Source: Thermomicrobiales bacterium (GTDB lineage Bacteria > Chloroflexota > Chloroflexia > Thermomicrobiales > CADCWN01). From it: DNA of 45,702 nt. Below, piece by piece: positions 1 to 6,850 of the stretch; the stretch's first letter is position 1; each line of letters starts with the position of its first letter. The notes beneath the pieces were generated by a model. It did not search any database and was not told where the DNA came from. It worked only from the letters and a program-made list of their open reading frames with translations. Where the stretch lies: assembly GCA_030446685.1 (NCBI GenBank), contig JAUJMV010000004.1, positions 214,729 to 260,430 of the forward strand. Reading direction: 5' to 3'. A program made the position numbers and the translations under genes.

Positions 1-201
1 CTGATCTTTGGCGTCGGGCGGCTGCCCGAGATCGGCGGGGCGATGGGCAAGACGATCCGCGAGTTCAAGAGCAGCGTGAGCGACGATCCGCCGGACGCCG
101 CCAAGCGGACGCCGGCGCACGCGTCCGCCACCGCCGATGCCGCCCCGCTGCCGAAGGCCCCGGAGTCCCGCGAAGGGACCGTCCGCCGCGAGGAAGTCTG
201 A
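1..201 (+). CDS. tatA: Sec-independent translocase TatA/TatE-type, C-terminal part
   Basis: The window opens inside this gene; 66 codons and the TGA stop are present. The peptide begins LIFGVGRLPEIGGAMGKTIR followed by EFKSS, the hallmark of the TatA amphipathic helix (FG..RLPE, then G...G..I.EFK). A Pro/Ala-rich, charged tail of about 40 residues follows, as in many TatA proteins. TatA forms the protein-conducting assembly of the twin-arginine pathway in the cytoplasmic membrane. The membrane helix lies upstream of the window. TatA and TatB cannot be told apart securely from this part; the short tail favours TatA. Confidence 0.85.
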   Translation: MIFGVGRLPEIGGAMGKTIREFKSSVSDDPPDAAKRTPAHASATADAAPLPKAPESREGTVRREEV

Positions 202-277
202 CGCGTGCGGGGCGCGGGGGGACGAGGGAGTTCCCCGAGGCCGCTTCCCCGCCCCCCGCGCCGCCAACCGGCCGCCC

Positions 278-352
278 CCACAGCCCCGATAACTGAGCCG
301 TGCGGCCACCGGCAGCCCTCCGACCGGGGCTGCCGGTGAGTTATCGCTGTGG
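278..352 (+). promoter_or_regulatory. Nested perfect hairpin in the leader of lepB
   Basis: A 75-nt element folds into stacked stems. The outer stem pairs CCACAG (278-283) with CTGTGG (347-352). A CCC bulge follows (284-286). The middle stem pairs CGATAACT (287-294) with AGTTATCG (339-346). The left strand then has a 12-nt bulge (295-306). The inner stem pairs CACCGGCAGCCC (307-318) with GGGCTGCCGGTG (327-338) around an 8-nt loop. All 26 pairs are Watson-Crick. It lies 128 nt before the lepB start and 77 nt after the tatA stop. It matches no riboswitch class that I recognise; it could be a structured leader or a processing or termination element of the tat transcript. Confidence 0.6.
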
Positions 353-360
353 CGCGGCAG

Positions 361-395
361 CCCGCCGCCCCGCGCGCCGCTCCGGCGGGTTTCTC
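361..395 (+). terminator. Possible terminator or attenuator stem before lepB
   Basis: CCCGCCG (361-367) pairs with CGGCGGG (383-389), followed at once by TTTCTC (390-395). This 7-bp GC stem with a short pyrimidine tail sits just downstream of the nested hairpin, so the pair resembles a leader plus attenuator. The T-tract is weak. Confidence 0.35.
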
Positions 396-479
396 GGGGG
401 TGCGGAACCGAATCCCCCGCGGCCGGTAGGAGAATGGCTTGCCGGTCGCGGCCGGCCGCCGCTGGCCCGAGGAGCGAGC

Positions 480-1223
480 ATGGTCTACGACGAGCAGGAG
501 GAGCCCGCACGATTCCCCAGGCGCGTGACGGCCGCCCCGCCCGTGGCCGTGCCCGCGTCGCCAGCGGTGGCCGCGCCCGCCGGGCGGGCCGAGGGCCGGC
601 GCAGGGGCCGGGCCTTCGCCCGCGAGCTGGCCGAGATGCTCCTGCTGACGCTGGTCATCTTCCTGACCGTCCGCGCCCTGGTCGTCAATTTCCGGGTCGA
701 CGGCAACAGCATGCAGCCGACCCTGGACAACGGGGCGTACCTGCTCGTCAACCGGGCGGTCTACTTCCACCTCGACCTGAACCGGTTGCGGAACCTGCTG
801 CCCGGCGAGGACGCCGACCACCAGGATCGCGTCTACCTCTTCCACCCGCCCGCGCGGGGCGATATCGTCGTCTTCCACCCGCCGGAGTCCTCCGACACAC
901 CGTTCGTCAAGCGCGTGATCGCGCTACCGGGCGAGACCGTGGCGGTGCGTGGCGGGCGGGTCTACGTCGACGGCCGACCGATCGCGGAGCCGTACATCGC
1001 CGGTCCGGCGCGCTATCTGTACCCCCGCGAGGGGCGCGACCTGGTCGTGCCCGACGGGATGGTCTTCGTCCTGGGCGACAACCGCAACAACAGCCGCGAT
1101 TCCCACGCCTTCGGACCGGTCGGCCTGGACAGCATCATCGGCAAGGCGGTCGTCTCCTACTGGCCGCCCGGCGACGTCGGCCGGATCCCCCACCAACCCT
1201 ACGCCCAGGCCGACGACCGGTAG
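480..1223 (+). CDS. lepB: Signal peptidase I
   Basis: A 247-residue type I signal peptidase, which removes signal peptides from exported proteins at the outer face of the membrane. It has an Ala/Pro-rich N-terminus of about 45 residues, one membrane segment (about residues 51-68), the catalytic serine in GNSMQPTL (S77), the general-base lysine in FVKRVIALPGE (K144), and the late box GDNRNNSRDS (about residue 199). The ATG at 480 follows GAGGAGC, a good ribosome site; the frame is open upstream but that part is Pro/Arg-rich and unlike the family. Its position after tatA groups two export functions, though the 278-nt gap with a structured leader suggests separate control. Confidence 0.93.
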   Translation: MVYDEQEEPARFPRRVTAAPPVAVPASPAVAAPAGRAEGRRRGRAFARELAEMLLLTLVIFLTVRALVVNFRVDGNSMQPTLDNGAYLLVNRAVYFHLDLNRLRNLLPGEDADHQDRVYLFHPPARGDIVVFHPPESSDTPFVKRVIALPGETVAVRGGRVYVDGRPIAEPYIAGPARYLYPREGRDLVVPDGMVFVLGDNRNNSRDSHAFGPVGLDSIIGKAVVSYWPPGDVGRIPHQPYAQADDR

Positions 1224-1261
1224 CGCCGCGGGGCGCCCCCACCGCGGGGCCGCGCGCTCGA

Positions 1262-1291
1262 TTGCGTCAGGCGCGCGGGGCGTAGTACAAT
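1262..1291 (+). promoter_or_regulatory. Sigma-70-like promoter upstream of the bifunctional nuclease gene
   Basis: TTGCGT (1262-1267), an 18-nt spacer and TACAAT (1286-1291) form a plausible -35/-10 pair in the 274-bp gap after lepB. The -10 is good and the -35 matches three of six consensus positions. It would give a leader of about 200 nt before the start at 1498. Confidence 0.45.
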
Positions 1292-1497
1292 GCAGCAGGG
1301 TGCCGCGGCGCGCTTCACGCACGATGCCACACACGGCCACACGCCATCGTCCGCGCGCCAGCCGCCGACCCGCGCCGCACGCGCGGGGTCCGCACCGGTT
1401 CAGAAGCCGCAAGCCGGACACCAGTGGCCGCACGCGCGAACTGGGCATTGCCGGGGCCGCCGCCCCTCGCGCGGCCCGACAGAGAGGACTGGCGACG

Positions 1498-2046
1498 ATG
1501 ATCGAAGCGGTGGTTGAAAGCATCCGGGTCAGCCTGGTGACCCAGCAGCGGGTGGTCTTCCTCAAGGAGGTCAGCGGCGAGCGGCATCTGCCGATCTGGA
1601 TCGGGCCGTTCGAGGCCGAGGCGATCGCCCTGGAGCTGCAGAGCCTGCCGGCGCGGCGCCCGCTGCCCTACGACCTACTGAAGACGATCATCCTCGACCT
1701 CGGGGCGCGCGTCAACCGCATCGAGGTGACCGACCTGACCGACGACGTCTTCTACGCCAAGATCGTGCTGGAGGCGAACGGCCGCCAGTTGCCGATCGAT
1801 TCGCGCCCCAGCGACGCGATCGCCCTCGGCGTGCGGACGAAGGTGCCGATCCTGATCGCCGAGAGCGTCTTCGACAAGGCCGGCGTCGTCCTCGGCGCCG
1901 ACGAGGAGGAGGACGAGTCGGAGGGCGAGATCGCGGAGGGGGTGCCCTCGACCCCGATCAACGAGGAGAAGCTCTCGGCCTTCCGCGACTTCATCAACAG
2001 CCTCGACATCGACGACCTGGGGAAAGGGACCAAGGGGCGCGACTAG
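1498..2046 (+). CDS. Bifunctional nuclease family protein (BFN, DUF151)
   Basis: A 182-residue protein whose first 130 residues match the bifunctional nuclease (DUF151) family: an opening VVESIRVSLVTQQRVVFLKE, the LPIWIGPFEAEAIALEL segment, and the RPSDAIALGVRTKVPILIAE block. Family members have been reported to cleave DNA and RNA; the cellular role in bacteria is unclear. The C-terminus adds an acidic linker (DEEEDESEGE) and a helical tail. The ATG at 1498 follows AGAGAGGA. It stands alone between a promoter-bearing gap and a small zinc-ribbon gene. Confidence 0.88.
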   Translation: MIEAVVESIRVSLVTQQRVVFLKEVSGERHLPIWIGPFEAEAIALELQSLPARRPLPYDLLKTIILDLGARVNRIEVTDLTDDVFYAKIVLEANGRQLPIDSRPSDAIALGVRTKVPILIAESVFDKAGVVLGADEEEDESEGEIAEGVPSTPINEEKLSAFRDFINSLDIDDLGKGTKGRD

Positions 2047-2094
2047 CCCGGCGTGGGTCGCGCCGGGCCGGGCGCCCGGTGGGGGTGGGCGGCG

Positions 2095-2538
2095 ATGGAC
2101 CACGATCGGGCGCCGGGGCGGCCGGCCGGCGACGAGGCGCGGGAAGAGCGCATCAAGCGCCTGATCCACGCGGCGGTGACGCACTGCGGCGCCTGCCGGC
2201 GCGCGTACCTGCTGGACGACTTCTCCGTCATCGGCCACCGCGACCACCTCTGGATGGTGACCGTCATCTGCGAGGGCTGCCGCAACCAGGGCTTCATCAC
2301 CGCGATCGTCGAGCAGCCCGAGCGGGCCGCCGACCGCCGCGCCGACCGCGGCAGCACGCCCCCACCGGGCGGGCCGAAGCGCCCCACCGACCTCACCCCC
2401 GCCGAGCGCGATCGCTTCGCCGACGTCCCCCCCGTCGGCGTGGACGACCTGCTCGACCTCGCCGCCTTCCTCGACGACTTCGACGGCGACTTCCGCAGCC
2501 TGCTGAACCGCGACAAGGGCGATCGGCGAGCCCAGTAG
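2095..2538 (+). CDS. Hypothetical protein with a CxxC-CxxC zinc-ribbon-like motif
   Basis: A 147-residue protein. Two cysteine pairs (HCGAC, C31/C34; CEGC, C59/C62) flank a hydrophobic stretch and look like a small structural zinc site. The C-terminal third is rich in Pro and Asp. The gene follows the nuclease-family gene by 48 nt in the same direction and may be co-transcribed. The start is uncertain: the ATG at 2095 has only a weak G-rich site, and a GTG lies 42 nt upstream in frame. The length and the even spread of cysteines favour a real gene. No function can be given. Confidence 0.6.
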   Translation: MDHDRAPGRPAGDEAREERIKRLIHAAVTHCGACRRAYLLDDFSVIGHRDHLWMVTVICEGCRNQGFITAIVEQPERAADRRADRGSTPPPGGPKRPTDLTPAERDRFADVPPVGVDDLLDLAAFLDDFDGDFRSLLNRDKGDRRAQ

Positions 2539-2608
2539 TCGCAGGCGAGCCATTTACCCGCCTGTTGTGGCAGCGGCGGCGCCTTCGTTTGCAAGAGAGT
2601 TGCCAGTC

Positions 2609-2926
2609 GTGGTGCGGATCACCATCCCAGGTCCGCGCAACTCGCTGTACGGCAAGCTCGATTACCTGCTGGGACGGGTCCCGGTTCAAGCCAATTCGGG
2701 GAAAGGCAAGTTCTTCTCCGGGGTGCTGGGCTTTGATGACACGACGTTAGATGCGGCGCTACGCGCACACCTGATTGCCCATCTTCGCGAGGCAACACGA
2801 ACCGGCAACAAACTCGCCGTCATCGGCCCGATGTCCGGGCCAACTGGTCGCACGGCGATTGTCCGCACCGTCTGGCTCGCGAACGCGGACGGGTCATTCG
2901 ACTTCATTACCGCCTATCCCTCGTGA
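2609..2926 (+). CDS. DUF6883-like protein
   Basis: About 105 residues from a GTG at 2609, preceded by AAGAGAG; a GTG at 2567 would add 14 residues. The pattern of a KLDYLLGR opening, GKGKFFSGVLGF, then GRTAIVRTVWLANADG and an ending FITAYPS matches what I recall of the DUF6883 family (KL.dYLL...GrsKa.FF..lGF; vRtVW; TAYP). That small domain often sits near toxin genes or as a domain of larger secreted toxins; its function is unproven. The stop overlaps the start of the next gene (GTGA), so the two are translationally coupled. Base composition is slightly less GC-rich than the neighbours, which fits an accessory unit. Confidence 0.6.
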   Translation: MVRITIPGPRNSLYGKLDYLLGRVPVQANSGKGKFFSGVLGFDDTTLDAALRAHLIAHLREATRTGNKLAVIGPMSGPTGRTAIVRTVWLANADGSFDFITAYPS

Positions 2927-3456
2927 GGCCGATGAGCGCGCTCGACGCCGCATTCCGCACACTGGTCATCGTCGGACACCATGCGATTGCGCTGACGGAA
3001 CGCACGGTCGTCGACCACGACCGCGTGCTTGAGTTGCGCGTCGACGGTGTCTCGCGCGGGGACGTGTCCCTGTTCGCCTATTACCCGCCCGGCATTGCGG
3101 TGAGCGACACCCATGTGTCCATCTGGGCCGGGCTGCGCCTGTATATGGCGCCATTGGCGGAGGGCCGGCCGGCGCGTTACCCGCAGGACGAGGAAGTACG
3201 CGCCGCCTATCCCGTCGGCGCGCTGTGGTGCTTGGTCCGCGAGCTCTCAGTGACCCTATTCGATCCGTTCGCCGGCCGCGAGGTGGCGCGATACGGACAC
3301 CATGAGGTACTTATCGAACATCGCTGGTCGGCCGACCGGCTTCTGTTGGAGGATTTCGAAGGGCGACGGCTGCTGTTCCGGTTGCCGCCGGGGGGGACCG
3401 AACTGACCCCCGAGTTCGATGCCCCTCGCGCCGATCCTGCCGCCATCCCCGATTGA
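2923..3456 (+). CDS. Unknown protein coupled to the DUF6883-like gene
   Basis: A 177-residue protein I do not recognise. GTG at 2923 overlaps the preceding stop by 4 nt; ATG at 2932 is an alternative start. It alternates hydrophobic and charged residues as a beta-rich fold would, with GDVSLFAYYPPG, HVSIWAGLRLYMAP and a C-terminal RRLLFRLPPGG strand. There is no signal peptide or membrane helix. Its only link is the tight coupling to the DUF6883-like gene, so it may be that protein's partner. It ends 11 nt from the convergent argF stop with no terminator between them. Confidence 0.6.
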   Translation: MRPMSALDAAFRTLVIVGHHAIALTERTVVDHDRVLELRVDGVSRGDVSLFAYYPPGIAVSDTHVSIWAGLRLYMAPLAEGRPARYPQDEEVRAAYPVGALWCLVRELSVTLFDPFAGREVARYGHHEVLIEHRWSADRLLLEDFEGRRLLFRLPPGGTELTPEFDAPRADPAAIPD

Positions 3457-3466
3457 TCCGTGCCGT

Positions 3467-4405
3467 CTACACTCCCAACTGCTCGACCAGCAACGCCTTG
3501 TGCAGGTGCAGGCGGTTCTCCGCCTGGTCGAAGATAATCGAGCGCGGCCCGTCGGCGACCTCCGCCGCGACCTCCTGGCCGCGCAGCAGCGGCAGGCAGT
3601 GCATGAAGAGCGCGCCCCGCCCGGCCGCGTCCAGCAGCGCCGCCGTCACGCGGTACGGCTCCAGGTCGGCCAGCGACGTGCCGCCGGCGTCCCCCATGCT
3701 GCGCCAGACGTCGGTGTAGACGACATCGGCCCCCGCGACCCCCTCGCGCGGGTCGTGGGCCACCGCGACTGTCGCCCCGCTCGCCGTCGCCAGCGCCTCG
3801 GCGCGGGCCAGGATGGCGGGGTCCGGAACCCGGCCCGGCGGGCAGACGACCCGCACCGACAGGCCGAGCAGCGCCCCGGAGAGGAGCAGCGAGTGCGCCA
3901 TGTTGTTGGCGACGCCGACGAAGGCCAGCGTCCGCCCCTGCCAGCCCCCGAGGTGCTCGCGCACCGTCAGCATGTCGGCCAGCCCCTGCGTCGGGTGGAC
4001 CAGGTCCGACAGCCCGTTGATCACCGGCGCCCCCGCCCCGGCCAGCGCGACGACATCGCCGTGGCGCATCACCCGCGCCATGATCGCGTCGACATACCGC
4101 GCCAGCACCTTGCCGGTGTCCTCCACCGTCTCGCCCCGCCCGAGTTGCAGGTCGCTCGACGACAGGTAGAGCGCCTGCCCCCCGAGCTGGGCGACCCCCG
4201 CCTCGAACGCGACCCGCGTCCGCGTGGACGGCTTCTGGAAGATCAGCGCGACGGTCTTGCCGCGCAGCAAATGGTCGTGCAGCTCGCCCCGGCGGCGCTG
4301 CTCCTTGAGCGCCGCCGCGCGGTCGAGCACCTGCCGCGCCTCGTCCGCGCCCAGGTCGTCGTCGATCAAGAAATCCCGCCCGCGCAGGGACGCCGTCGCG
4401 GTCAT
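3467..4405 (-). CDS. argF: Ornithine carbamoyltransferase
   Basis: A 312-residue transcarbamylase that makes citrulline from ornithine and carbamoyl phosphate in arginine synthesis. The carbamoyl-phosphate site STRTR (60-64), the HPTQ loop (137-140), a VWRSMG ornithine-side loop and HCLP near residue 264 are all present. The usual residues after HCLP (AHRG) read LLRG here, and FVGDGNN reads FVGVANN, so the active-site surroundings are slightly divergent. The length is normal. ATG at 4405 follows GGGGGTGA. The only upstream gene on this strand is upp, across a gap filled with 7-bp repeats; co-transcription is possible. Confidence 0.9.
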   Translation of the reverse strand: MTATASLRGRDFLIDDDLGADEARQVLDRAAALKEQRRRGELHDHLLRGKTVALIFQKPSTRTRVAFEAGVAQLGGQALYLSSSDLQLGRGETVEDTGKVLARYVDAIMARVMRHGDVVALAGAGAPVINGLSDLVHPTQGLADMLTVREHLGGWQGRTLAFVGVANNMAHSLLLSGALLGLSVRVVCPPGRVPDPAILARAEALATASGATVAVAHDPREGVAGADVVYTDVWRSMGDAGGTSLADLEPYRVTAALLDAAGRGALFMHCLPLLRGQEVAAEVADGPRSIIFDQAENRLHLHKALLVEQLGV

Positions 4406-4420
4406 CGTCACCCCCGTGGT

Positions 4421-4543
4421 GAAGTACGAAGTACGAACGACGAAGTACGAATGATCCGTGGGCGGTGGGGCGTGGGGCCGTGCGCTGTGGCAACGAACGC
4501 CGCGTCCCTTTGTTCTGCGCTCCACGGCCCACGGCCCACGGCT
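4421..4543 (+). repeat. Heptamer repeats between upp and argF
   Basis: Five degenerate 7-mers run from 4421 to 4455: GAAGTAC, GAAGTAC, GAACGAC, GAAGTAC, GAATGAT. A second set at 4523-4543 reads CACGGCC, CACGGCC, CACGGCT. The latter is nearly complementary to the G-rich stretch at 4465-4482, so the gap can form a stem-loop. Confidence 0.75.
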
Positions 4544-4547
4544 TACT

Positions 4548-5237
4548 CCCCGTATGGAACACGCGGTCGCCGGCATCGCCGAGGCCGGGGCGGATGTAGC
4601 CGCGCTCGTCGAGTTCGCGGTCGAGCGCGGCGACGTGGATGTCCACATCCGGGTGGGCCGCGGCGAGGCGCAGCACGCCATAGGGCGCGGCGACCAGGCC
4701 GATGTAGCCGATCCGGTCGGCCCCGACCTCCTTCACCAGGTCCACCGCGCTGACTGCCGAGCCGCCGGTCGCCAGCATCGGGTCGACGACGAGGCAGCGC
4801 CCCGCCTGCCCGCTGCGCATCGCGCGGTTGTAGTACGGCACCGGGCGCAGCGTCGCCTCGTCGCGGTAGAGGCCGAGGTGCCAGACGCGCGCGTCCGGCA
4901 GCAGGCGCAGCAACGGTTCGACCATCGCCAGCCCCGCCCGCAGGATCGGGACGATCACCACGTCCTGCGCCAGCTCGTGCCCGGTCGTCGCCTCCAGCGG
5001 CGTCGCGATCGGGCGCTCGGCCAGCGGCAGGTCGGCCAGCGCCTCGTAGCCGAGCAGCCCGGTGATCTCCGCCAGCAGTTGGCGGAAGCGCGGCGAACCG
5101 GTCCCCGCCTCGCGCAGCAGCGTCAGTTGCGCCGCGATCAGCGGGTGCCGCGCGACGTGCAGCCGCGGGTGCCGCAGCGCCTCCTCCCGCGCCGGCTGCG
5201 CCCGCCCGGCCATCGGCCGCGGTCGCGCCCCTTCCAT
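4548..5237 (-). CDS. upp: Uracil phosphoribosyltransferase, stop codon missing
   Basis: This enzyme makes UMP from uracil and PRPP (pyrimidine salvage). The PRPP loop VVDPMLATGGSA, the PILRAGLAMVEPLL block and the terminal PGLGDAGDR are intact. ATG at 5237 has GGAGG eight nt upstream; an in-frame start at 5267 is less well supported. The coordinates cover the conserved region, ending at the glycine of VFHTG. No stop follows there: the frame stays open through the repeat gap and all of argF (out of frame) and first stops at 3207, giving a 676-residue reading. A one-base shift would reach TAA at 4543-4545. Either a stop was lost by an indel or sequencing error, or the protein carries a long unrelated tail. 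Confidence 0.85.
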
Positions 5238-5370
5238 CCCGCCATCCTCCGTGACCCGCCGCGCCACACGCCCTGCCCCACCCCGCCGGCAGGCGTACAG
5301 TATACATCGCGCCGCGAGCGAGGTGAGCGCCCCCAGTCACCCGGTCCTGGGGAACATGCTATCCAACGGG

Positions 5371-5399
5371 TAGAACTTTTGTTCTTGTTGTGCTATAGT
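5371..5399 (+). promoter_or_regulatory. LexA (SOS) box within a promoter
   Basis: AGAACTTTTGTTCT (5372-5385) contains a perfect GAAC-N4-GTTC palindrome, the core of the Gram-positive-type LexA/DinR box. A -10 hexamer TATAGT sits at 5394-5399, and the box covers its -35 region and part of the spacer (TAGAAC, 17 nt upstream). LexA bound here would block transcription of the RecA-like ATPase gene at 5455. Box and -10 are seen directly; SOS control is inferred. Confidence 0.72.
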
Positions 5400-5454
5400 G
5401 CGGGCGAGAGGAAGCCTTGAACGAACGCGGTTTCAGGGGAAAGGGAGACAGACC

Positions 5455-6201
5455 ATGAGCGGCAGGACGGTCGGCGGCCGGATCAACCCGCTGTCGCGGC
5501 GACCGCGGCAGCAGCGCCTGGTGGTGGCGGTGCGCGGCGCGGCCGGCACGGGGAAGAGCCACTTCGCCGCCAGCATGGCCGACGCCGGCCTCGGGCGGCT
5601 CTGCTACTTCGATGTGGAGCGCAAGGCCCGCCTGCTGCCCGGCAGCGACGGCGCCAGGTTCGACGCGATCGAGATCCAGCACCCCGACGAACTGCCCGAG
5701 TTCATCGAGTGGGCGCTCGACGGCGAGGGGCGCGAGCAGGGCTACGGCTGCTACGTCCTCGACTCCTGGGCGATGTACTTCGGGCGCAAGCACCGCGACA
5801 CGCTGCTCGCCGTCCGCGAGCGCACCGGCGACCCGACCGCCCAGCCGAGCGCCGACGAGCTGGCCGCCGACCAGATGGTGCTGCAGGAGGTGCTGCGCCG
5901 CCTCTGCGTCGACAGCGGCGCCTGCGTCGTCATCATCGACCAGATCGGGGCGAAGGGGCGCGAAGATCGCGAGGAGAACGAGCTGGGCCGCGTCTTGCCC
6001 CTGACCACCGGCGGCCTCGAATACTTCGTGGACGTGATGATGGAGGCCTCGGTGCGGCTGGACGATCTGCGCCCGGTGCGCGTCTTCCGCGTCGTCAAGA
6101 GCAACAGTGCCGCCTTCCCGATCGGCCTCGAACTGCGCGACCCCACCTTCGCCCAGGCGCTGGCGCGGCTCGGCGAGGCCCCGCGGCGGGCCTGCCCCTG
6201 A
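5455..6201 (+). CDS. RecA-like AAA ATPase (phage Sak4-type), N-terminal part
   Basis: A 248-residue P-loop ATPase with Walker A in RGAAGTGKSHFA (28-35), a Walker B-like CYVLDSW, and a second hydrophobic strand CVVIIDQIG. The fold resembles the AAA_24/Sak4 group of phage-type single-strand annealing or RecA-like proteins, which act in DNA recombination and repair. ATG at 5455 follows AAGGGAGA. The frame stops at 6201, but a Pro-rich linker and a helical C-terminal domain continue in two other frames (next entry), so the chain is probably cut short. The SOS-type operator upstream fits a repair role. The gene could come from a phage or mobile element. Confidence 0.7.
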   Translation: MSGRTVGGRINPLSRRPRQQRLVVAVRGAAGTGKSHFAASMADAGLGRLCYFDVERKARLLPGSDGARFDAIEIQHPDELPEFIEWALDGEGREQGYGCYVLDSWAMYFGRKHRDTLLAVRERTGDPTAQPSADELAADQMVLQEVLRRLCVDSGACVVIIDQIGAKGREDREENELGRVLPLTTGGLEYFVDVMMEASVRLDDLRPVRVFRVVKSNSAAFPIGLELRDPTFAQALARLGEAPRRACP

Positions 6202-6535
6202 CCGCCCCGCCCCGCCGACCGCGCCGGAGACGCTCCCCGAGCCCCCGATCCTCACCATCGTGGGGCCGAGCGGCCCGACCCTGGACGAATTGCTCGAAGG
6301 CCGAGCGGTACGGCTTCGCGCGCGCCCACCTCGTCACCGCCGCGCGCCACTACTGCGGCAAGGACGACCTCGAGCGCCTCGCCCCGGACGAGATCGTCGA
6401 ACTCGACCGGCGCCTCAGCAAGCACATCGACCGCGAGTTGAGCAACGCCGTCGCCGAAGGCCGGGAGCCGGAGGCGGCGCCCGAGCCGGAGGCGCCGGAG
6501 AGCGCGGCGAGCGGGCGCGGGTCGCAAGGCGCAGG
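6191..6535 (+). pseudogene. Frameshifted C-terminal part of the RecA-like ATPase
   Basis: After the stop at 6201 the coding signal continues in two different frames. From 6191 one frame reads a Pro-rich linker (PTAPETLPEPPILTIVGPSG, then PTLDELLE). From 6297 another reads KAERYGFARAHLV, HYCGKDDLERLAPDEIVELD and a final helix. Such a small helical domain (R..f..aarhy.G..dL..L.pee...L) is common at the C-terminus of phage recombination proteins. Two one-base shifts, near 6190 and 6297, would restore a single protein of about 350 residues. The reading is good in each piece, so these are recent indels or sequence errors rather than old decay. Confidence 0.55.
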
Positions 6536-6568
6536 GGTAATGCGGCAGCGGGCTGACCTCTCCCCCGG

Positions 6569-6591
6569 CCCCTCCCTTACGAGGGGAGGGG
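6569..6591 (+). repeat. G/C-rich palindrome
   Basis: CCCCTCCC (6569-6576) pairs with GGGAGGGG (6584-6591) over a 7-nt loop, inside a longer C-rich then G-rich tract (6559-6595). It lies between the broken ATPase gene and the convergent WYL regulator. It has no T-tract and looks like a dispersed intergenic palindrome more than a classic terminator. Confidence 0.5.
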
Positions 6592-6850
6592 AGGAGATCG
6601 TGCCGGACCATCCGTAGTCAGCCGGTCGCCGCGGCGTCGTGCCTCGCCCGGTTCCGAGCCAGTTGTCTGCGGCGGCGACTGCCCAACCGGCAGCAGGGCA
6701 GCAGGTCACGCCTTCGGGCGGGGGACGGCGCGGGTGCCGTATCCGCGCCGCCGCTCCACTTCCGCAAGAATGCCTGATGTAGCAGCGGTTCGGCTCCCCG
6801 GTGGGGGTGCGGGCCACCATCGAGGCATGGCGAAGACCTTACGCCGGCGA

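Noticed and set aside
400..440. GGAACCGAATCC, reminiscent of the 3' part of the c-di-AMP (ydaO) riboswitch
   Set aside because: The other conserved segments of that riboswitch are absent from the leader.
6618..6850. Short frames between the ATPase remnant and the WYL gene
   Set aside because: Neither strand shows a ribosome site or protein-like composition; no support for a gene.
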